Assembly: GCA_019623805.1 (NCBI GenBank)
Contig: CP053680.1
Span: 3,698,001 to 3,762,000, forward strand
DNA: 64,000 nt
From: Gammaproteobacteria bacterium (ex Lamellibrachia satsuma)
Lineage (GTDB): Bacteria > Pseudomonadota > Gammaproteobacteria > Chromatiales > Chromatiaceae
Direction: 5' to 3'
The notes below the pieces were generated by a model that made no database searches, was not told the DNA's origin, and saw only the letters and a program-made list of their open reading frames with translations. Below, one piece after another: positions 18,759 through 26,200 of this stretch. Made by a program: the position numbers and the translations under genes. Each line of letters opens with the position of its first letter. Position 1 is the stretch's first letter.

Positions 18759-19402
18759 CTGACTTCCACCACTGCGTCAGATTCACTCTGCGCCTTTCGC
18801 TGTTTGAACCATTCAAACAATAGCAGCCATGCGCCGAGCACGATGAAACCTCCGGCAGGCAATACCATGACGACCCAGGGTTCGAACTGCGGCCCGAAGA
18901 TGTCGAAACCAAAGAGCTTGCCGGCACCCAACACCTCTCTGACGACACCCAGGCAGAGCAGGGCAAAGGTAAAACCGGCTCCCATGCCCAGTGCATTGAC
19001 GAATGCCTTAAGTGGTCTGTTCTTTGATGCGTAGGCTTCAGCGCGTCCCAGTATCATGCAATTCACCACGATCAGCTGGATGAAAGCGCCGAGTGCGTTG
19101 TAGAGATCCAGCGAGATGGCCTGGATGGAGTAGTCGACGATAGTGACGAAGGTGGCGATGATGACGATATAGGTGGCGATACGCACCTGTTTGGGTATCT
19201 GCCGGCGCAGCAACGAGATCAGAAGACCGGATGCCAGCAAAACAAAGGTGGTTGCAACCCCCATTGCCAGTGCATTGATGGCGGAGTTGGTGACGGCCAG
19301 TACCGGGCACATGCCCAGGAGCATGGCGAAAACCGGGTTCTCACGCCAGAGGCCTTCGGAGAAGGTATCCCAGGTGATTGTGTTGTTTTGTTTTCTTGCC
19401 AT
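18755..19402 (-). CDS. rnfE: Rnf electron transport complex subunit E
   Basis: 215 residues with six predicted membrane helices, homologous to RnfA in inverted topology. LLGMCPVLAVTNSA (Cys32) and LIVVNCMILGRAEA (Cys115) supply the partner ligands for the intramembrane Fe-S centre. The C-terminal tail is charged. It is separated from rnfG by a 103-base gap carrying two REP-like hairpins, the only sizeable break in the distal half of the cluster, and overlaps rnfA by 4 bases. Confidence 0.96.
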   Translation of the reverse strand: MARKQNNTITWDTFSEGLWRENPVFAMLLGMCPVLAVTNSAINALAMGVATTFVLLASGLLISLLRRQIPKQVRIATYIVIIATFVTIVDYSIQAISLDLYNALGAFIQLIVVNCMILGRAEAYASKNRPLKAFVNALGMGAGFTFALLCLGVVREVLGAGKLFGFDIFGPQFEPWVVMVLPAGGFIVLGAWLLLFEWFKQRKAQSESDAVVEVR

Positions 19403-19433
19403 GTTTCAATCTCGGATTGAAAGGTCATCAGTC

Positions 19434-19464
19434 TGTAGGCCGGTTCAAGCGCAGCGGAACCGGC
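19434..19464. repeat. REP-like palindromic repeat between rnfG and rnfE
   Basis: TGTAGGCCGGTTCAAGCG, CAGCGGAACCGGC with perfect GCCGGTTC/GAACCGGC arms. It forms an inverted pair with the element at 19481. In other bacteria REP hairpins inside operons stabilise upstream mRNA or attenuate downstream expression; here that is inference. Confidence 0.75.
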
Positions 19465-19480
19465 AACGCCAGTCTGAATG

Positions 19481-19510
19481 CCCGATCCGCTACGCTTGAT
19501 CGGGCCTACA
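19481..19510. repeat. REP-like palindromic repeat overlapping the rnfG stop
   Basis: CCCGATCCGCTACGCTTG, ATCGGGCCTACA. The TAG stop codon of rnfG (19508-19506 on the minus strand) lies within the TGTAGG end of this element, so the repeat has inserted at, or supplies, the very end of the gene. Confidence 0.75.
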
Positions 19511-20225
19511 TATTGCCGGTTTCACCTGTCACCTGTTCCACACTTCCCGCCTTGATGACTTCAAGATTCGGCACCAACATCGGCAACAACGCCTTTGCTG
19601 ATTCGTTCAATGCCTTGCCGACCGCCTTGGATGAGATAGTGGCGCCGGAGATGGCGTCGATCTCCCACTGATTTTGTTTGCTGCCGTGTTTAACGGTAAC
19701 TATCTCATTGGCCAACGTCTTTCCGTCTTCAGCGAGTGTAACGTCCAGTGCCTCGAAATTGGCCACGAATGCCGGGTCGGTAATGATCTTGTCACCCAGT
19801 CCCGGGGTCTCAGCCAGTTTCAGTACTTTGATGCCCCGAATGCATTGACAAACCGGGTCGTATCCGTAGAGCAGATGGATCAGGTTGGCATAACCCTGGG
19901 CCCTTGCATTGGCGGCGATACCGAGCAATTTTCCCTTGTCGTCGTAACCGGCGTAGAACAACGTGTCGCCAAGTTGCTTTTTTTCCGTAGCTGGAACGAC
20001 GCCCTTTTCCGTCACCAGAAAATCCCTCCGCGTCACTGCGCCAGGGACTACCTGAAAGAGCGCCGCTTCTATGGCGCGGCGCTGATTCTCGTCGATATAG
20101 GGTTTAGTAAAATGGAAGGTAAGCACCACCAGTAAACCTGAGAGCATGGCGACGCTCACCAGGGTTCTTATCATCGGACCTGCCGGGGCAGCAGGTTGCT
20201 GCATCTGCTCTTCCACGACACTCAC
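19506..20225 (-). CDS. rnfG: Rnf electron transport complex subunit G (covalent FMN)
   Basis: 239 residues. A single N-terminal membrane helix (residues about 20-40) is followed by a periplasmic FMN-binding domain. DAISGATISS contains Thr196, the residue that carries FMN in a phosphoester bond in NqrC/RnfG. AETPGLGDKI is the second family signature. The start is GTG, overlapping rnfD by 4 bases. Unusually, the FMN domain carries CxC (DPVCQCIRG, Cys126 and Cys128), which I do not recall as a general RnfG feature. The last codon and stop run into a REP-like element. Confidence 0.94.
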   Translation of the reverse strand: MSVVEEQMQQPAAPAGPMIRTLVSVAMLSGLLVVLTFHFTKPYIDENQRRAIEAALFQVVPGAVTRRDFLVTEKGVVPATEKKQLGDTLFYAGYDDKGKLLGIAANARAQGYANLIHLLYGYDPVCQCIRGIKVLKLAETPGLGDKIITDPAFVANFEALDVTLAEDGKTLANEIVTVKHGSKQNQWEIDAISGATISSKAVGKALNESAKALLPMLVPNLEVIKAGSVEQVTGETGNM

Positions 20226-21268
20226 TTACTTGCCCTCTGCCCGAAGACACGGGGTTGTGTAATCTGTTCGATAAGCGGTGTGGCCGCATTGCCCAGGAGG
20301 ATAGCGTACATCACCCCTTCGGTGAGCCCGCCATAGACACGGATGACAACAGTCAGAGATCCGATCAACAGACCATAGATGAGAATGCCGAGTGGGGTGA
20401 CCGGTGAACCCACCATGTCGGACGCCATGAACCAGGCGCCCAGCATCAGACCGCCGGAGAACAGCATGAATATCGCATCGGGTGCTTTTTCAGGATCGAT
20501 AAGAGACAGCAGGACAGATGTGAGAACGACGCCGCCCATTACAGTGAGCGGAATTCTCCAGTCGAGCATTCGCCGAAAGGCAAGGTAGAGGCCACAGACC
20601 AATATCAACAGTGCGGAGGTTTCTCCGGCAGAGCCCGTTGTCATACCGGTCAACAGATCGATGGTATCGGTCTGAATGCCTTCGAATTTATACAGGGCAA
20701 GGGGAGTGGCGCCAGAGAAGGCGTCGACCTGCAACAACTCTACCCAGCTATCCACACTGGGTGGGCGAAGGAAGGGCAGCGCCAGTGTAGAGGGGGCGAA
20801 CTGGCTGAAGCGGCCGTCGAAGAAAGCAGGGGTCCAGGTTGTGATGGCCACGGGAAAAGCGGCCTGTACAAAGGCACGTCCCACCAGGGCGGGGTTGAGC
20901 ACGTTCATGCCAAGTCCGCCAAAGAGCGCCTTGCCCAGCGCAATGCCGGCAATGCCTGCAACGGCTCCCATCCACAACGGAAAGGCGGGTGGCAGCGTCA
21001 GGGCCAGCAGAATGCCGGTGATAGTCGCCGACCAGTCTCCAAGGCTGTTGTAACCACTGCCCATCCAGTTGAAAAAACGTTCTGTGAGCAAGCAGCTGAG
21101 GGTGACCGTGATCAGCAGTGCGAGGGCGCTCAGGCCAAACTGCCAGACAGCGAAACCGGCAATCGGCAGCAGGGCATAGACCACGTTGCGCATGATCTTC
21201 ACCACATCACCTGCAGCGTGGGTATGAGGTGTGGTGCGAAGCTCTATTTGTGATTTGCTGTTTTTCAA
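20222..21268 (-). CDS. rnfD: Rnf electron transport complex subunit D (covalent FMN)
   Basis: 348 residues, multi-spanning, homologous to NqrB. DAFSGATPLALYK places the flavinylated Thr at residue 188, close to Thr187 of E. coli RsxD/RnfD. GLGMNVLNPALVGRAFVQAAFP and WFMASDMVGSPVTPLG are family signatures. The start is a TTG overlapping the rnfC stop (TTGA); the first ATG downstream would remove conserved N-terminal sequence. It forms part of the ion-translocating membrane core. Confidence 0.94.
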   Translation of the reverse strand: MKNSKSQIELRTTPHTHAAGDVVKIMRNVVYALLPIAGFAVWQFGLSALALLITVTLSCLLTERFFNWMGSGYNSLGDWSATITGILLALTLPPAFPLWMGAVAGIAGIALGKALFGGLGMNVLNPALVGRAFVQAAFPVAITTWTPAFFDGRFSQFAPSTLALPFLRPPSVDSWVELLQVDAFSGATPLALYKFEGIQTDTIDLLTGMTTGSAGETSALLILVCGLYLAFRRMLDWRIPLTVMGGVVLTSVLLSLIDPEKAPDAIFMLFSGGLMLGAWFMASDMVGSPVTPLGILIYGLLIGSLTVVIRVYGGLTEGVMYAILLGNAATPLIEQITQPRVFGQRASK

Positions 21269-22605
21269 GCCGCCTGCTCTCGGTTGATCGCTTTGGCGAT
21301 GCGGAAATACTGCACCAGTGGTATATTCGAGGGGCAGACATAGGAACAGCTACCGCATTCGAAGCAGTCGTTCAGGTGGAATTCCTCTGCCATGGTTTCG
21401 TATTTGCGTTTTGCAGCGAGCTGGCCCAGATGTGAGGGGTTGAGGTGCATCGGGCAGGCGTCGACACAGCGGGCGCACTTGATGCAAGGCCAGATCCGCA
21501 GCGTCTCGGATTCGATGTCCGGTTCGTTGAGCACCAGCAGCCCGGAAGTGCCCTTGGTGACAGGCGTATCCAGCGCAGAGACTGCGGGACCCATCATCGG
21601 TCCACCGAGAATGAATTCGGTTTGTGATCCTTCATAACCCACCTGATCCAAAACAAATCCGATAGGTGTGCCCAGGGGCACGAGATAGTTGCCGGGATGT
21701 TTAACTCCGGGACCGGCAACGGTGATGACACGTTCGATCAGACCCTCCCCTTTGGGTAGTAACTGGCCCAGAGCAGCCAGGGTGCCGACATTATTCACCA
21801 CGACACCGATTTCAGCCGGTATACCGCCGGCAGGTACCTCGCGGCCCAGTAGCGATTTGATCAGCATCTTTTCCGAGCCTTGGGGATATTTGGTTTCCAC
21901 AGCCTCGACACTGATACTGCCGTCTCTGGGCAGGTTGGCGCGCAACGTTTCCACTGCGTCCATCTTGTTGTCTTCGATGCCGATTACGGCCTGTTTGGTG
22001 CCGGTGGCGCGCATGGCATAGCGAATACCGCGCATCAGTGCACGGGGATGCTCCAGCATCATGCGGTGATCGCAGCTGAGGTAGGGTTCGCATTCACAGC
22101 CGTTGACTACCAGTGTGTCAACGGACTTGTCTTCCGGGATGGTGAGCTTGACGTGAGAGGGGAAGGCAGCGCCTCCCAGACCCACCATGCCGCTGTTCTG
22201 AATGGCCTGACGCAAGGCCTCATCCGACATGTCACCAATTGTCTGTTCTTCTCCCCAGAGGACTTCCTGGGTGGCACCCTCATAAACTTCGAGAAGAATG
22301 GAGGGCGCATTCCGACCCTGGGCAGTGGGCATCAGTTCGATGCCTTTGATTCGTCCGGTGGCAGGGGCGTGTATCGGCACTGAAACAAACCCATCTGCTT
22401 TTGCGATAGGCTGTCCCCGTACCACCTCTTCCCCCTTTTTGATGATCGGGATGGCAGGTTTGCCGATATGCTGGTTTAGGGGAATGACCAGCATCCCGGG
22501 AAAGGGCAGACGACGTATCGGTGTCTTGCCTGTCACTGTTTTGTTGCTTGGCGGATGGATGCCGTGATTGAAGCTTGGGCGTCCAAAAAGATTAAACAGT
22601 GACAT
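21265..22605 (-). CDS. rnfC: Rnf electron transport complex subunit C (NADH/FMN/Fe-S)
   Basis: 446 residues. It has the N-terminal barrel (GIHPPSNKTVTGKTPIRRLP), an FMN/NADH-binding Rossmann-like region (GMVGLGGAAFPSHVKL, CEPYLSCDHRMM) and two [4Fe-4S] motifs, CIKCARCVDACP from Cys374 and CFECGSCSYVCP from Cys414. It is the peripheral subunit that exchanges electrons with NAD(H). The protein stops shortly after the second cluster and lacks the long Ala/Lys-rich C-terminal extension of enterobacterial RsxC. It lies 35 bases after tpx. Confidence 0.96.
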   Translation of the reverse strand: MSLFNLFGRPSFNHGIHPPSNKTVTGKTPIRRLPFPGMLVIPLNQHIGKPAIPIIKKGEEVVRGQPIAKADGFVSVPIHAPATGRIKGIELMPTAQGRNAPSILLEVYEGATQEVLWGEEQTIGDMSDEALRQAIQNSGMVGLGGAAFPSHVKLTIPEDKSVDTLVVNGCECEPYLSCDHRMMLEHPRALMRGIRYAMRATGTKQAVIGIEDNKMDAVETLRANLPRDGSISVEAVETKYPQGSEKMLIKSLLGREVPAGGIPAEIGVVVNNVGTLAALGQLLPKGEGLIERVITVAGPGVKHPGNYLVPLGTPIGFVLDQVGYEGSQTEFILGGPMMGPAVSALDTPVTKGTSGLLVLNEPDIESETLRIWPCIKCARCVDACPMHLNPSHLGQLAAKRKYETMAEEFHLNDCFECGSCSYVCPSNIPLVQYFRIAKAINREQAA

Positions 22606-22640
22606 TGCTTTGACCTTATCCCAGGATCCTGAGGGCGTTA

Positions 22641-23138
22641 TCAGCCCAGGGCTTTCAGTGCAGCGTCGTAGTCGGGCTCATCGACGATTTCGGGAACCTG
22701 CTGGGTGTAAGTCACTTTGCCGCCTTCAACGATGACGATCGCGCGGGAGCACAAGCCCTCCAGAGGGCCATCGGTGATCAGCAGACCATAATCCTTGGCG
22801 AATGCCTTGCTCTTCATCAGTGACAGAGAAACCACGTTTTCAAGACCTTCTGCGGTGCAGAAGCGGCCTTGAGCGAAGGGCAGATCACAGGAGATCACCA
22901 GGCAGACCGCATCGTCGCGACTGTTGAAGTTCTCGTTGAACTTGCGGGCTGAAGCGGCGCAGGTTGCAGTGTCCAGACTTGGCACGATGTTCAGCAGTAC
23001 TTTTTTCCCGGAAAAATCGCCCAGTCCTTTGTTGGACAGGTCCCCTGCGGTGAGGCTGAATGCCGGGGCGTCGGAACCGACGGCAGGCAGTTCACCACTG
23101 GTGTTGATCTCGTTTCCTTTGAGTGTAATTTTAGCCAT
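22641..23138 (-). CDS. tpx: Thiol peroxidase (Tpx, atypical 2-Cys peroxiredoxin)
   Basis: 165 residues, the normal length. The peroxidatic Cys60 lies in PSLDTATC and the resolving Cys94 in GRFCTAEGLENV; both match Tpx. It reduces alkyl hydroperoxides and H2O2 with thioredoxin. It sits between nifJ and rnfC on the same strand (69 bases after nifJ, 35 before rnfC), so it is probably co-transcribed. Protection of the oxygen-sensitive NifJ and Rnf Fe-S centres would explain the position, but that is inference. Confidence 0.95.
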   Translation of the reverse strand: MAKITLKGNEINTSGELPAVGSDAPAFSLTAGDLSNKGLGDFSGKKVLLNIVPSLDTATCAASARKFNENFNSRDDAVCLVISCDLPFAQGRFCTAEGLENVVSLSLMKSKAFAKDYGLLITDGPLEGLCSRAIVIVEGGKVTYTQQVPEIVDEPDYDAALKALG

Positions 23139-23207
23139 GTTTATTTCTCTACAGTTTGGTCGTTAAATATCGGAGCACAGATCTTAATAGGTTTTTGCCC
23201 TAATTGG

Positions 23208-26200
23208 TTACTGAAATTTCTCAGCCCGTTTGACCAGCTTCTCGATATCCTTCTCGCCCATGTTCCAGGGGGTACCGGGATGCAGGCAGCCGGCGGTGCA
23301 TTTCTCAGCCGCTTTGACGATGTCCTTGTAGGTACCTGCCTGGGGATCGACGACCACGGCGAGCTTGTCGTCGTTGTAGGCGAAGATCTTTGGATTGATA
23401 TCGGTACACTCGTCGCAGGCGGTGCATTCCGGGGTCTCGATCCAGACCGGTTCGTAATCTCCGGCAGGCGCGGCGCCTATGCCCCCATCAGGGCTGTGGC
23501 CATTTGCTGAAATAGATCCCGCCAGCGCTGTTGCATTGCCTGATGCAGCCATCGATAGCAGGGTGGAGCTGAGACGGTTGGCCATATCGACCTTGGCCTG
23601 CTCCACCAAAGCGTTGACATCGACCTTGTCGAGTTCGCCGGCGATGCTCTTGAGCTGGTGCCAGAACTGGCGGCGCTCCTCGGCGGATTTGACGATCTCT
23701 TCGGAGCAGAGGATGCGCATCAGGCGGTTTTTGCCATCAACACCCCAGATGTAGGGGTAGTTACCCTCGCGCTCGTCCTCGTCCAAATCGAGGAATGTGT
23801 GAAAGGGGATCATCTCCTCGCCCCACGTCTCCGGTGGCGCTGTGCGAAAGTGCTTGCGGAAGCGGCCTTCGGTAACGGCGAAGTCGGCGAAGGTCATAGG
23901 CACCCCCAGTTTCGCCTCTTGATCATTCTCATCGACATAATCGAGGCTGTAGGCGGGCCAGTCTTCCTCAATGGCGGGGTTGCCCTCCAGGTCGATACAA
24001 TCCTGCAGAGTCTCGCCGGCGTCCGGATCGAACTTCATCAGCGGATAGGCGCGGGATTCAACAGCCAGTTTCGCCTGGCGTGCGGTGGCGTCGTCGGCCA
24101 CCCCATGCTCAGGCTGGCAGACTGCGTAGATGTTGAACAGTGCCGGACGGCGGCTGTTGAGGCCGTCGATATAGCCCTCGATCAGATGGGTGGTGTTGCT
24201 CACAGAGCCCTGCAGCACATACGAGGTGCGATGTGCCATACCGATCAGGCTCATCTCCTTGCGGATCTCCTCTTTGCCTTTCATCGCCTTGCCATAGGGG
24301 GTCATGTCAGCCACTTGGGAGATGAAGCCGGAGGTGCAGGCCTGACCGCCGGTGTTGGAGTAGACTTGGGTGTCGAGTACCAGCACCTTGATCGGCATGC
24401 CGGATGCCATGGCACGGGAGAGGTTCTGGAAGCCGATGTCATACATCGCGCCGTCACCGCCCACCGAGACCACCGGTGGACACATCAGCCACTCATCGTC
24501 GCTGAAGTCCTTCCAGTTGAACTGCTGGAAGAAGGGGTTATGCTCGACCGGGTTGAACTTGCCCGCCAATTCCAGCTCGGCGTGGCGGATTGCCCTGAAG
24601 CCTTCCGCCATCTTCACCATATGGCCTTCGAATAGGCCCATGGCTACGGACGGGCTGTCCTGAAACAGATGGCTGGTCCAGGGGAACGGATAGGGGTTGA
24701 AAGGGTAGGTGGAGCCCCATACCGAGGTACAACCGGTAGCGTTGACTATGCCCATCTCGGCGCGGCCGTTGCCGGTCTGGCCCTCACGGTAGCGCCAATG
24801 CAGATCGCGCAGCTGGTTAAGTACACCGGTGACCCACTTCAGCCACTCTTTGTCGACCAGGGTGTTTTCGTGGTCCGGGTCGATGCTGTTGCTGAGACGC
24901 GAAAGGCTCAGGTCACCCTCTTCAGCATCCGCAGCACGGTTGAGTGCGTCGGGATCACTCAGGTCGACGCCGGAGGCGAGCTTGAGGCGGATGTGCTGCT
25001 CAAGATGGGCAATCAGGTCATCCAGCTTCGCCAGCTGTGCCTTGACGCGGGGTTGCATCAGCGCGGTGATGGTGCTGGTGAAGAGGTGGGTGGCGGTCTT
25101 CTCGCCGCAGCCGAGGCAGGAGCCATCGCCACAGTTCATCGAATTGTAGTTGGACTTGTCGAGCAGCAGGGTCTCCAGTGCGCCGATCTTTTCATCGAGG
25201 TCGTCGATGCGGCTGTAACTCTCATTGCTGGTGGGTAGGTCGAGCCAGAAGTCCCAGTCATTGCGCATCTTATCGATGGCTGCGTTGTCCTGATGCTCGG
25301 CGATCAGCGCCAGATCGTCGCAGACGTCGACACACTCCATGCAGCCCTTGCAGGTATATGGGTTGATGGTGATGGAGAAGAGTCCGCCGGAGTTGGGGGT
25401 CTTCTTCTCCTTGTTGTTCCAGTAGGGCTTGGTGGCAGCGAAATCGAAGCTGCCCAGCGCATCGACAAAGCGACCGAACTCCGCCTCCAGGTCGCTTCTG
25501 TGCGTTCCTGTGTCTTCGGTATCCTCCTCCAGATCACTGGCTGCGATGGTTTCGAGGATCGCCCGGTCGAGCAGGTTGCGTACCTCGGCGCCTTCGCCTT
25601 GTTCGTTGACCAGTTCGCGCAGTCGTTTCTCAACCTTGCGGGTTTCGCGGCGCAGGTACTGGGTCGGCATGCCACCTGTCTCGATCTTGTTGATGACTGA
25701 AGTGAAGATTTCACCGATGGTGTTGACCAGGCCGGGGATCGAGGAGTCGGGGCAGATGGTATAGCAGTCCCCACAAGCGGTGCAGTTCTCTGCCACCCAC
25801 TTGGGGTATTCGAAGCGAATCTGGGTCATGTCGCGGAAGATGCCGGTGGAGGCCGGCACCAACGACAGCGCCTGATAGGGGTCTGCCAAGTTGTCGGAGC
25901 CTTTGCCAGTGGCATAGAAACTACCAGTCTGCTCCCAGAAACGATGCACGTCGGAGATGCCGCCGCTGCTCTCGGGCAGTTGTTTCAGCATCACCGGCAT
26001 GCCGATCTCTTTCTTTAGCTGGCCGGCGTTCTGCACACCCACCTGCATGTGGGGAAGTTTGTGGATCTCGTCGAAGCCACGACGCACGATGCGCAGGTTG
26101 TCCTCCACCACGCGCTTGCCCTTGGCGCCGAACTTGGCCTCCAGCTGGGCTTCGATCGACGTGAACAGCTTGTTCTCGTCGAGGCCGGCCAGTTTCATCA

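Noticed and set aside
23658..24635. 325-residue plus-strand frame
   Set aside because: Antisense shadow of nifJ.
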